Positions 1 to 7,484 are shown, counted from the first letter of the stretch. The stretch: DNA of 64,000 bases from Cellvibrio sp. PSBB006 (GCF_002162135.1 NZ_CP021382.1:1116001-1180000), one strand, 5' to 3'. Notes: generated by a model from the sequence alone, not told the origin. Made by a program: numbers and translations.

Positions 1-576
1 TGCTTTTTGCACCCGAACATCAAAATCCTGCACGCCCATACTGACGCGATTGAAGCCCAGTTTACGCAGATGATCCATGGTATTCGCACTAACACGACCG
101 GGATGGATTTCAATGGCGTATTCACCAGAGTCATCATCAGCAAGTTTAAAATAGCGGCGCGTGGCGGCCATCAACCAGGTCATCTCTTCATCGCTGATAA
201 ATGTCGGCGTACCACCACCCCAATGCAATTGTTTTACCCGACGCTCCGTATCGAACCACTGCGCCTGCATGGCCATTTCTTTTTCGACACGCTGCAAATA
301 AGGTTCAGCACGACTTTTGTTGTGAGTCACCACCTTATTACATCCGCAGTAGAAACAGAGGGTGTCACAAAAGGGAATGTGAACATAAAGCGACAGCGGC
401 CGTTGGCTGGCATTACTGCGGTCCACTGCAGCAGCAAGATCCGTCGTGGAAAATGTATCGTTGAATTGAGGCGCTGTCGGATATGAAGTGTAACGTGGAC
501 CCGCCAAATCATAGTGGCTGATCACATCAGGATTCCAGATCAGGGGCAGATTAACGTGCGATATGGAGGGTGGCAT
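1..576 (-). CDS. hemN: Oxygen-independent coproporphyrinogen III oxidase, N-terminal part
   Basis: The minus-strand frame from ATG 576 to the window edge gives 192 codons with no stop; the 3' end lies outside the window. HemN is a cytoplasmic radical-SAM enzyme that decarboxylates coproporphyrinogen III to protoporphyrinogen IX in anaerobic heme synthesis. The start MPPSISHV leads to the family hallmark DLAGPRYTSYPTAPQF, then YVHIPFCDTLCFYCGC with the CxxxCxxC cysteines of the 4Fe-4S/SAM cluster. Further on are HWGGGTPTFI and EIHPGRV, also typical of HemN rather than the HemW paralogue, which lacks the YTSYPTAP segment. An ANR/FNR site lies about 90 bp upstream, which fits low-oxygen induction. 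Confidence 0.95.
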   Translation of the reverse strand, partial: MPPSISHVNLPLIWNPDVISHYDLAGPRYTSYPTAPQFNDTFSTTDLAAAVDRSNASQRPLSLYVHIPFCDTLCFYCGCNKVVTHNKSRAEPYLQRVEKEMAMQAQWFDTERRVKQLHWGGGTPTFISDEEMTWLMAATRRYFKLADDDSGEYAIEIHPGRVSANTMDHLRKLGFNRVSMGVQDFDVRVQKA

Positions 577-948
577 AGTAGCTTCACGCGGGAATTAATG
601 GGTTTGTCCATCGATATCAAACCGATTGCTTCTCACAGGCTAACAAATTGCAGGCGATGTGAATTGATCTGGATCAATTCATCATCACCATGAGAATCCT
701 GATTTAATTAATCCGCCCAATCGAAGATTCAGGCGTGCCGGTTCAAATCGGAAAAAGAAATGCTAACTATGAATCCCGCGAATGAATCAAATTTTTCAGG
801 CATCTAATAAGAACTGTAGACGTTGTTAAAAACTTGTAAAGATCCGTAGATCTCGTGGCCAAGTAATAGGTAGCACGCTAATCTTTAGCCTCAACGGCGG
901 AGAGCGTCTGTAACAACATCCAATAACAACAACGTAAGGCCAACAACC
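577..948. other. Divergent intergenic region, hemN / sugar-oxidation operon
   Basis: This 372-base gap separates minus-strand hemN from the plus-strand operon starting at 949. Apart from the ANR/FNR box I see no RNA gene, repeat or terminator. Frames crossing the right part, such as an antisense one at 891-1220, overlap the well-supported gene at 949 and show no family signature. Confidence 0.6.
664..677. promoter_or_regulatory. ANR/FNR binding site upstream of hemN
   Basis: TTGATCTGGATCAA is an exact TTGAT-N4-ATCAA FNR/ANR box, a perfect dyad. Its near edge is 88 bp from the hemN start codon, a usual place for an activator site around -40 of the promoter. ANR control of hemN is known in pseudomonads. 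The same site lies about 270 bp from the divergent gene at 949, so an effect there is less likely. Confidence 0.85.
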
Positions 949-1857
949 ATGAGTGATTCAGTAGACCGCCGTGCCCTGTTGCGCGGCGCTGTTGCCGGTG
1001 CATTGGGGCTGTCCAGCCTTGCGGCACTGGGTGCAGAAGTGCCATCAACCAACCCAACCACCGGGAATGCGAGTGACGCAGCTCTGAAAGGCAATATTCG
1101 CCACTCGGTCGCGCGCTGGACCTTCAATTTCCTGACATTGGAAGAGCTTTCTCTGGTCGTCCAGCGCCTGGGCTTTTCCGCCATTGACCTGGTCGGCCCC
1201 AAAGAGTGGCATATCCTCAAACAGCACGGTGTGGATTCCTCTATGTGTAATGGCGCCGAGCTGAATCTGGAGGATGGCTGGGGCGATAGCCGCTTTCATC
1301 AACCCCTCGTTGAGCGCTATCGCGAACACATCGATCTGGTCGCCGATGCGGGTTACAAAAACCTGATTTGTTTTAGTGGCAACAAGCGCGGTACAGATCC
1401 GGAAGCGGGCCTGAAACAGGCCACCAAAGGGCTGAAAAAAATCCTCGCGCAAGCTGAAAAGCGCGGTGTGGTGTTACAGATGGAACTGTTCAACAGTAAG
1501 GTCGATCATCCCGATTATTTTGCCGATAACTCCGCTTGGGGTATTGAACTGTGCAAACGCCTGGACTCGCCCAATTTCAAGCTGCTGTACGACATCTACC
1601 ACATGCAGATCAGCGAAGGCGACATCATTCGCACTATTCAGAATCATCATCAATATTTTGGTCACTACCACACCGCCGGTGTGCCAGGACGCAACGAGAT
1701 AGATGACACCCAGGAGCTGTACTACCCGGCCATAGCACGCGCCATTCAGGCAACAGGTTTTACCGGTTATGTCGCGCAGGAATTCATGCCCAACCGCGCT
1801 ACCACGGCAGAGAAAATTGAATCCTTGCAGGCCGCTATTCGCATTTGCGATGTTTGA
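949..1857 (+). CDS. Tat-exported TIM-barrel sugar isomerase/epimerase-like protein
   Basis: 302 aa. The N-terminus has a twin-arginine signal (RRALLRG, residues 7-13) and a hydrophobic stretch ending near LAALGA, so the protein is probably exported folded to the periplasm. The rest is an AP-endonuclease-2/xylose-isomerase-like TIM barrel close to hydroxypyruvate isomerase: MELFN (Glu179), YDIYHMQ (Asp215, His218), HTAGVPGRNE (His241, Glu250) and AQEFMP (Glu278), which would bind a divalent metal and a keto/aldo sugar. It leads a three-gene operon with a GMC oxidoreductase and a small Tat subunit. Inference: it acts on a keto-sugar made by the oxidoreductase. The substrate cannot be read from sequence. 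AAGG lies about 9 nt before the ATG. Confidence 0.8.
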   Translation: MSDSVDRRALLRGAVAGALGLSSLAALGAEVPSTNPTTGNASDAALKGNIRHSVARWTFNFLTLEELSLVVQRLGFSAIDLVGPKEWHILKQHGVDSSMCNGAELNLEDGWGDSRFHQPLVERYREHIDLVADAGYKNLICFSGNKRGTDPEAGLKQATKGLKKILAQAEKRGVVLQMELFNSKVDHPDYFADNSAWGIELCKRLDSPNFKLLYDIYHMQISEGDIIRTIQNHHQYFGHYHTAGVPGRNEIDDTQELYYPAIARAIQATGFTGYVAQEFMPNRATTAEKIESLQAAIRICDV

Positions 1858-1877
1858 TCCACTTGAAGAGTATTGCC

Positions 1878-3566
1878 ATGTCTACACAACATTTTGACGC
1901 CATCGTCGTTGGCTCCGGCATCAGTGGCGGCTGGGCCGCTAAAGAACTCACCGAAAAAGGGCTGAAAGTCCTGCTGCTCGAACGAGGCCGCAATATTGAG
2001 CACATCAAGGACTATGTAAACGCCACCAAAGAACCCTGGGATTATGAGCACCGCGGTCGCCCCACCCAGGAAATGAAAGAAAAGCACCCCGTACTGCAAC
2101 GCGACTTCGTGCTCAATGAAGAAACCCAGGGCATGTGGGCCAACGAGCAGGAAAACCCCTACGTCGAGAAAAAACGCTTTGACTGGTACCGCGGCTACCA
2201 TGTGGGTGGCCGTTCATTGTTATGGGGCCGCCAAAGCTACCGTTTAAGCCAGCGGGATTTTGAAGCCAACCTGCGCGAAGGCATCGCTGTTGACTGGCCA
2301 ATTCGCTACGACGACATGGCGCCCTGGTACGACTATGTAGAGCGCTATGCCGGTATTGCGGGCACGCGCGAAGGCCTGGACCACTTGCCTGACGGCCAGT
2401 TTTTACCGCCCATTGAACTCAACATCGTGGAAAAAGATGTCGCTGCCAGAATTAAAAAGGTCTATGGCGGCAAGCGATTAATGATCAACAGCCGCACGGC
2501 CAACATCACCGAACCCAAGCCGGAGCAAGGGCGGGTGAACTGCCAATATCGCAACAAGTGCTGGCTCGGCTGCCCCTTTGGCGCCTACTTCAGTACCCAG
2601 TCATCCACCCTGCCCGCCGCCATGAAAACCGGCAACCTCACCTTGCGTCCCTTTTCTATTGTCAGTCAGGTGCTTTACGACAAAGACAAAAAGCGTGCAC
2701 GCGGCGTAGAGGTGATCGATGCGGAAACGAACCAAACTTATGAATTTACCGCCAATGTAATTTTCCTCAACGCCTCCAGCTTTAACTCCACCTGGATTCT
2801 GATGAATTCCGCCACCGATATCTGGCCCAATGGTTTGGGCAGCAGCAGCGGTGAACTGGGCCACAACGTCATGGATCACCACTTCCGCGTCGGCGCAGGC
2901 GGTGTAGTGGAAGGCTTTGACGACAAGTACTACTACGGCCGTCGCCCGGCTGGTTTCTACATCCCCCGCTTCCGTAATCTGGGTGATGAAAAGCGCAACT
3001 ACCTGCGCGGCTTTGGTTACCAGGGTGCCGCAAGCCGCGAAGGCTGGGATCGCAATATCGCCGAGTTGGGCATAGGCGCCAACCTGAAAAATGCCCTCGC
3101 TGAACCGGGCGCCTGGACCATCGGCATGACGGCCTTCGGTGAAATGCTGCCGCACCACGACAACCGCATCTACCTGGATCGAAGCGTTAAAGATAAATGG
3201 GGGCTACCCGTATTGGCGATGGATGTGGAAATCCGTGAAAACGAACTGGCCATGCGCAAAGACATGCTGCAAGACGCGGTAGACATGCTTGAAGCAGCGG
3301 GCGTCAAAAACGTAGGCGGCAGCGACTGGGGCTACGCCCCAGGTATGGGCATTCACGAAATGGGCACCGCACGCATGGGACGCGATCCCAAAACCTCCGT
3401 ACTCAATGGCTTTAACCAGGTGTGGGACGCACCCAACGTGTTTGTTACCGACGGCGCGGCCATGACCTCCGCATCCTGTGTGAACCCATCACTGACCTAC
3501 ATGGCACTCACCGCACGCGCAGCAGATCACGCCGTGAAAGAATTGAAAAAGGGGAATCTGAAATGA
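1878..3566 (+). CDS. GMC family FAD-dependent oxidoreductase (sugar dehydrogenase large subunit)
   Basis: 562 aa from ATG 1878; an in-frame start at 1845 would overlap the previous gene. The FAD Rossmann motif GSGISGGWAAKEL is near the N-terminus, followed by LLLERGRN. The C-terminal GMC active-site region has GIHEMGTARMG and CVNPSLTYMALTARAADHAV, giving the catalytic His/Asn pair. The protein has no signal peptide, whereas its partner at 3563 has one; in known gluconate, 2-ketogluconate or sorbitol dehydrogenases of this type the flavin subunit is exported with a Tat-signal subunit. It lies 20 bp after the TIM-barrel gene and overlaps the next gene by ATGA, so the three are translationally linked. 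Predicted to oxidise a sugar or glycoside to a keto-sugar. Confidence 0.88.
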   Translation: MSTQHFDAIVVGSGISGGWAAKELTEKGLKVLLLERGRNIEHIKDYVNATKEPWDYEHRGRPTQEMKEKHPVLQRDFVLNEETQGMWANEQENPYVEKKRFDWYRGYHVGGRSLLWGRQSYRLSQRDFEANLREGIAVDWPIRYDDMAPWYDYVERYAGIAGTREGLDHLPDGQFLPPIELNIVEKDVAARIKKVYGGKRLMINSRTANITEPKPEQGRVNCQYRNKCWLGCPFGAYFSTQSSTLPAAMKTGNLTLRPFSIVSQVLYDKDKKRARGVEVIDAETNQTYEFTANVIFLNASSFNSTWILMNSATDIWPNGLGSSSGELGHNVMDHHFRVGAGGVVEGFDDKYYYGRRPAGFYIPRFRNLGDEKRNYLRGFGYQGAASREGWDRNIAELGIGANLKNALAEPGAWTIGMTAFGEMLPHHDNRIYLDRSVKDKWGLPVLAMDVEIRENELAMRKDMLQDAVDMLEAAGVKNVGGSDWGYAPGMGIHEMGTARMGRDPKTSVLNGFNQVWDAPNVFVTDGAAMTSASCVNPSLTYMALTARAADHAVKELKKGNLK

Positions 3567-4117
3567 ACCGCCGCGAACTCCTTGCCCTGATTACCGCCGC
3601 CACGGGCACCGCCATGATCGGCAGCACCGCACTCCTCAGCGGCTGCGCCACCACCGCGCCAGCACCGGCCAATTTTTCCAGGGAAAATATTGCGTTGCTG
3701 GACGAAATTGCGGAAACCATCTTGCCGCGCACCGACACCCCGGGCGCCAAAGATGCAAAAGTTGGCGAATTCATGAATGTATACGTGACCGACTGTTACA
3801 CGCTCGACGAGCGCGCCATCTTTCACAAAGGTTTGCTCACGCTGGAAGCGGACTGCCGCAAAACCTATGGTCGCAGCTTTATGGCGTTAACACCGGCAGA
3901 GCGCACCGCCTATATCAACCAACTTGACCAGGACGCGCGCGCGACCGTTCTTAACGGCGGCATTCACTACTTCACCATGATCAAACAACTCACCCTGTTC
4001 GGCTTCTTCACCTCCGAAGTCGGCGGCACCCAGGTTTTGCGTCACGTCCCTATTCCCGGCCGGTATGACGGTGCGCTCGCTTACAAACCGGGTGATCGTG
4101 CCTGGGCGACACGGTAG
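3563..4117 (+). CDS. Gluconate 2-dehydrogenase subunit 3 family protein (Tat, lipoprotein-like)
   Basis: 184 aa. The start ATG overlaps the GMC stop (ATGA). The N-terminus MNRRELLALI has the Tat RR pair, followed by a hydrophobic stretch and a lipobox-like LLSGC. The body matches the gluconate 2-dehydrogenase subunit 3 family: DEIAETILPRTDTPGAKDAKV and the helical segment near LTPAERTAYI. In known enzymes this small subunit escorts the GMC flavoprotein through Tat and is needed for activity. No cytochrome c subunit follows, so the electron acceptor is not evident here. Confidence 0.85.
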   Translation: MNRRELLALITAATGTAMIGSTALLSGCATTAPAPANFSRENIALLDEIAETILPRTDTPGAKDAKVGEFMNVYVTDCYTLDERAIFHKGLLTLEADCRKTYGRSFMALTPAERTAYINQLDQDARATVLNGGIHYFTMIKQLTLFGFFTSEVGGTQVLRHVPIPGRYDGALAYKPGDRAWATR

Positions 4118-4141
4118 AAAGAATGGTTAAAGGAATAAACA

Positions 4142-4520
4142 ATGAAAGAAATCGATGACGTCTGGGAGGGCGACCTTCTTAGCAGAAAAGAAGAAGCTAT
4201 TTTCCTTCAACGGTATATTGAAAATGTATATCGATCCGTCGCTAAAGATACCTCTTTTGTATTGAATATCAATTCCGAATGGGGACATTGAAAAACGTGG
4301 TTCTTGAAAAGATTTTGTGAGCAGCTTAAATATAACTACCCTACCGTCTACTTCGATGCATGGAAAAATGATTTTACTGAGGACGCGCTACTGTCGTTCG
4401 TTTCGGTTGTGTGCAATGATTTATCAAATCAGTTTAAAAAGGAAACGCAAGCTCAAAGAGAAATTGAATTCATTAAAACAAAGTTTAAAAAGATACTTAA
4501 GAAATCTACCCCTGTTGTAG
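4142..4520 (+). pseudogene. KAP family P-loop NTPase, broken in Walker A and truncated
   Basis: The frame opens with a good ribosome site (AAAGGA, ATG 4142) and runs 49 codons to a TGA at 4289. The same frame continues without another stop to 4558. The reading is NINSEWGH-stop-KTWFLKRF: the stop replaces the central Gly of a KAP Walker A motif (WGxGKT), one GGA to TGA change. Downstream YFDAWKNDFTEDALLSFV matches the conserved KAP stretch after Walker A. Homology ends near LKKSTPVV at about 4520, where sequence related to a DNA methyltransferase begins in another frame; a full KAP protein would be several hundred residues longer. KAP NTPases include QatA of the Qat anti-phage system, so this may be a defence-gene relic. 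A TTG restart at 4304 would lack most of Walker A. Confidence 0.8.
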
Positions 4521-4995
4521 CGCAGAATTGTGCGAGCCATTCAGCGATTCATCATTGATAACCCTAAGCCTTTTATCGTCCGGATTGGCCAGCAAGACTA
4601 TGGTGGTGACGGGGCCGACCACTCATCACGACAAAAATAGAGTTTTGCGTGGTGATGCCACACCTAACGAAGTATTACGACCCCAAACTCCAAACGAAGC
4701 ACTCGACGACTTTTTGCACGAACCTTTGCACACCTTTACTGCGCAAGATCGGTTTGATAACAGTGTATGGGCAGCAATATCAAATCGTCGATAACAGAAT
4801 GGCATGTCTGAGCCACACGAATTGTTCGCCGCCCAAGGCTTCCCGCGCGACTACATAATTGATCGCGACGCTTAAGGCAACCCAATACCCAAATACAAAC
4901 AAGTCGCGCTTTGCGGCAATAGCGTTTGCCCACCGTTGGCAGAGGCCATCGTGCGGGAAAACTACAGCATTAATCAGCAACAAATGGTGGCGTGA
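4521..4995 (+). pseudogene. C5-cytosine DNA methyltransferase, frameshifted C-terminal remnant
   Basis: Pieces of the C-terminal half of a Dcm-like methyltransferase appear in order but in different frames. They are RFIIDNPKPFIVRIGQQDYG (from about 4545), VMPHLTKYYDP (about 4650), EPLHTFTAQDRF (about 4720), GLITVYGQQYQIVD (about 4757), then PHELFAAQGFPRDYIIDRDA, a TAA, and QVALCGNSVCPPLAEAIVREN up to a TGA at 4993. The last two are the motif IX/X region (HELFAAQGFP, CGNSVCPP). At least three frameshifts and two in-frame stops exclude function. The N-terminal catalytic Pro-Cys part is missing. It is fused to the truncated KAP gene by an apparent deletion, suggesting an old restriction-modification or prophage segment. 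Confidence 0.8.
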
Positions 4996-5443
4996 TGTTA
5001 ACAGAACACCCTTCGACTTCCATGCACACCCGTCTCCATAATACTGGCAGCAACCCGGTTTCCCTTCGCTATTGCACCATCTTTGTTTGCGGTTGGCGTT
5101 TGGGAATATCTAATACATTTACTGGGGTGATTCTTAAAAACCAATCGGTAAATCCATCCCCCGAAGATATACGACACAAACAAATCATATTCGGTGTCAG
5201 ATTGATTTACCAATTGGTATTGCAGATCGATAGTTTGCATCTTTGTTTCCTTCGGCAGTCACGCCGCTTGTTGAGGACGTTACAGGATACAGCATCTCGG
5301 ATCGCCCGAATTACCTTAGCTTTCCAATCAGACAATTCCGCCTAAAGATAGATGCAATTATTCAGTGGCTCACCGCCGCCACACTCAAGCAAACGCCGGA
5401 AAATGAATCTGGAGGCCATGCTGTCCCATAGTTTTAATCATAA
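4996..5443. other. Non-coding or decayed sequence after the methyltransferase remnant
   Basis: No frame here gives a recognisable protein. Short open frames exist on both strands (for example minus 4998-5240, and plus 5243-5431 ending TPENESGGHAVP), but none has a clear ribosome site or family motif. I read the stretch as further debris of the accessory island; its origin cannot be named. Confidence 0.5.
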
Positions 5444-5644
5444 GGCGAGCCTCATTTGAGGCTCGCTTTTTTATAATTCGAAGGGTCCGGCAACAGGATG
5501 CTTTTTACACTCCTACGCTCAAATAAATTTAACTGAATTACCCTCATGATCCGTTGAACTGCCCATCCAGCTTTAGCGCTGTGATGGGCAAACACCAATA
5601 ATAAATACGTAACCATCACGATAAACTATGGGACAGCAATGGCC
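5414..5644. repeat. Inverted repeat pair (21-22 bp) enclosing a terminator
   Basis: GCTGTCCCATAGTTT at 5420-5434 is exactly inverted as AAACTATGGGACAGC at 5623-5637. Allowing one extra T in the right arm, the match extends through GGCCAT on the outside (5414-5419 and 5639-5644). The arms enclose about 190 bp holding the terminator at 5445-5472 and no gene. This could be the ends of a small non-autonomous element or an IS scar. No clear target-site duplication was seen. Confidence 0.5.
5445..5472 (+). terminator. Rho-independent terminator
   Basis: GCGAGCCTCA (5445-5454) pairs perfectly with TGAGGCTCGC (5457-5466), followed by TTTTTT. Direction is plus. It would end transcription coming through the decayed island, or of whatever gene was once here. 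Confidence 0.88.
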
Positions 5645-5708
5645 AATTGGCCGCCTTTGTAGTGTTGAAAACTGTGTAGGCAATTTTCTTTATGTTCGCA
5701 CCAACGGC

Positions 5709-5757
5709 TAGCGACCGCCGAGACGGCAGGAATTTGCCGCCTCAGCGGCTAGATCTC
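5709..5757. other. Imperfect GC-rich hairpin
   Basis: Two arms around GGAATT, beginning CCGCCGAGACGGCA and ending TGCCGCCTCAGCGG, pair over 12 of 14 positions, with a flanking CTAG on each side. There is no T-run, so it is not a standard terminator. It lies about 90 bp upstream of the gene at 5850 and could be in its leader. Function unknown. Confidence 0.35.
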
Positions 5758-5849
5758 GCCTTCCTCTGACACACATTCCATCTAAATCTAATCGAATTAA
5801 CGATGGCATATTCCCTGCATTTCCATAAAGACACATAACGGAGGTGTAT

Positions 5850-6323
5850 ATGTCCGACATTACCAGCGCAACCAATATGATTGTTACCGCGTTGCAGTTT
5901 AAGCCCACCACAAATGCGAGCACCCTCAGCTCTACAAACCAAGCAACCGCCAACAGCAGCGCTACTAGCATCACTCAGCGTCATGGTTGGGATCATTTCA
6001 TTCCAGATGTTGAGACTGATCCGGCATTCGCAACAACCATGGCAAAAGATGCCGCATTTATTCCAGATAAGCTCCTGGTAAATCTGAATGATGCTCCGCC
6101 ACTCAACGATGCAGAAGCTTGGCGCGCCTGGACCAGCCAATCAACTCAGTTTGATAGCGACGCCGCGAAAGTAACAGAGCAGAGAGTGGGTATATATAAG
6201 GATATGAAATTTCAGGGCTCTACAGACGCAGAAATATTTAAAGCCATAATGGAATTTAACCACTCGTTACCCATGGATTACCAGATCAAATCTGGTTTGA
6301 TAAAGTTAGATACTTATGCGTAG
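5850..6323 (+). CDS. Hypothetical protein with Ser/Thr/Asn-rich N-terminus
   Basis: 157 aa. The start is ATG 5850 because GGAGG ends 5 nt before it; a GTG at 5844 overlaps the ribosome site. I do not recognise the family. The first 45 residues are low-complexity (rich in S, T, A, N), with no signal peptide or membrane segment. The rest looks soluble and globular: GWDHFIPDVETDP, NDAPPLNDAEAWRAW, KDMKFQGSTDAEIFKAIMEF and a short tail ending in KLDTYA. It lies between the decayed island and another unrecognised gene at 6542. A disordered N-terminus with a compact C-terminus could suit an effector or scaffold, but that is speculation. Confidence 0.7.
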   Translation: MSDITSATNMIVTALQFKPTTNASTLSSTNQATANSSATSITQRHGWDHFIPDVETDPAFATTMAKDAAFIPDKLLVNLNDAPPLNDAEAWRAWTSQSTQFDSDAAKVTEQRVGIYKDMKFQGSTDAEIFKAIMEFNHSLPMDYQIKSGLIKLDTYA

Positions 6324-6541
6324 CTTATAAAAATGGCCGCAACCTCGCAGTTAAACTGATCGCTCAAGAGCCAAGTTTTTCAAGATACATGACGCGGCCA
6401 GTCATCGGTACTGTTACCTGATGATGTCAACACTGGCGGTAGTCTATATATGTACATACCAGGACAGCAGCTACACGATGCTTATTCAAGACACAATTTG
6501 TATCAACCAAATCATCGCTCTACGCATAGCAGGACACCGTT
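6324..6541 (+). other. Intergenic leader between two unrecognised genes
   Basis: 218 bases with no gene. It contains GGCGGTAGTCT at 6435-6445, which fits the short RfaH ops core GGCGGTAGNNT. Such a match is expected about once in two windows of this size by chance, so I do not call it a site. Confidence 0.4.
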
Positions 6542-7180
6542 ATGATTAAAAACCTTCAAACAGCCCTACCCGTTCACCTTTACACACAGAAGGCAGGCCT
6601 ACCTGTAACATCAAAGACGGCCGAATCCGATGAAACCTCAGCAACCATCAACAGCGCCAAAGCGGATTATGTCTATCTGTCTCAGGAGGCAAGAGACGCG
6701 CTGAAAGCAGAGCAAGCTATGACCGCGACAGCCGATTTCGTAAGATCGAAGGGACAGCAGCTATTTGAACAAGTATTTAAAAACACTGTTGAGTTTCCGG
6801 AGAATTTAGCTTCCAAACTGGAAGATGATTCACTCTCTCCAGAAGAAAGTGGCACCATTCAAAATGCCATCACCGAACGTGAGTTCGCTGCATTTACTAA
6901 ATATGCAAAACAATCCCCTCCCGACTTAAAAATGTACTATTTAAAGTACGTTGAATATCTAGATTCACTTTCGCCCGAAGAACGACAATCAAATCGTTAT
7001 GCAGGCCAGCGCGAATCAGCTGTTACGGCGTACGAAAATGCCGCCAGAAGCCAGGGTGAACAGCCAGAAGACCTAACCCTACGGCGGCATCCAAACTCGC
7101 TTTTATTGGAATTAATTTTTGAAAAAGAATTGGAAGTAGAGGGACTAGCTGATATTCGTGAAAATTCACTCGGCAAATGA
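6542..7180 (+). CDS. Hypothetical protein, mostly helical
   Basis: 212 aa, ATG 6542, preceded by AGGACACCGTT with AGGA about 7 nt upstream. No family recognised. There is no signal peptide or membrane segment. After a polar N-terminal 45 residues comes INSAKADYVYLSQEARDALKAEQ, which resembles the loosely conserved S-x-(V/L)-x-LS-x-EA segment found near the N-termini of many flagellar-type and surface proteins. The remainder is charged and helix-rich (LEDDSLSPEESGTIQNAI, YLKYVEYLDSLSPEERQ). It shares with the 5850 protein a polar, flexible N-terminus but no obvious sequence homology. It is separated from the tRNA genes on the other strand by about 110 bp. Confidence 0.7.
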   Translation: MIKNLQTALPVHLYTQKAGLPVTSKTAESDETSATINSAKADYVYLSQEARDALKAEQAMTATADFVRSKGQQLFEQVFKNTVEFPENLASKLEDDSLSPEESGTIQNAITEREFAAFTKYAKQSPPDLKMYYLKYVEYLDSLSPEERQSNRYAGQRESAVTAYENAARSQGEQPEDLTLRRHPNSLLLELIFEKELEVEGLADIRENSLGK

Positions 7181-7232
7181 ATACGTTAGTTAAGGATAAC
7201 AGTGGCCCATGGACCCCATAGACCAAAAAGCA

Positions 7233-7256
7233 TAAAAAACCCGCATTTTAGCGAGT
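7233..7256 (-). terminator. Terminator of the tRNA-Cys/tRNA-Leu transcript
   Basis: On the minus strand ACTCGC pairs with GCGGGT (one G-T pair) around a TAAAAT loop and is followed by a run of six T. It lies about 35 bp after the 3' end of tRNA-Leu. Confidence 0.65.
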
Positions 7257-7290
7257 TCTGGACGTTTTGGGATGGTGTGGAATTTGAACA

Positions 7291-7377
7291 TGGTGCCCGA
7301 GGCCGGACTTGAACCGGCACGACCTTGCGATCGACAGATTTTAAATCTGTTGTGTCTACCGATTTCACCACTCGGGC
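7291..7377 (-). tRNA. tRNA-Leu (anticodon UAA)
   Basis: 87 nt including an encoded CCA. The acceptor stem GCCCGAG/CTCGGGC, anticodon stem ACAGA/TCTGT with loop TTTAAAA (anticodon TAA), a long class II variable arm (CGATCGCAAGGTCG) and the T arm GCCGGTTCAAGTCCGGC are all visible on the minus strand. Confidence 0.96.
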
Positions 7378-7410
7378 AGAGTGCTTTTACCTCGGCGGGT
7401 AAAAGAAAAG

Positions 7411-7484
7411 TGGAGGCGCGATCCGGAGTCGAACCGGACTAGCTGGATTTGCAATCCAGAGCATAACCGCTTTGCTATCGCGCC
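7411..7484 (-). tRNA. tRNA-Cys (anticodon GCA)
   Basis: 74 nt including CCA. Acceptor GGCGCGA/TCGCGCC, anticodon stem CTGGA/TCCAG with loop TTGCAAA (anticodon GCA), and T arm GTCCGGTTCGACTCCGGAT. It lies 33 bp upstream of tRNA-Leu on the same strand and presumably shares its transcript. The E. coli counterpart downstream of pgsA also has a tRNA-Gly, which I do not find here. Confidence 0.96.

Noticed and set aside
5243..5431. 62-codon plus-strand open frame ending TPENESGGHAVP
   Set aside because: No ribosome site, no recognisable family, and located in a stretch of decayed genes. It might be a fragment of something larger but cannot be supported.
6435..6445. GGCGGTAGTCT, an ops-core match
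   Set aside because: Only nine fixed bases, expected about once in two such windows; no polysaccharide gene follows.
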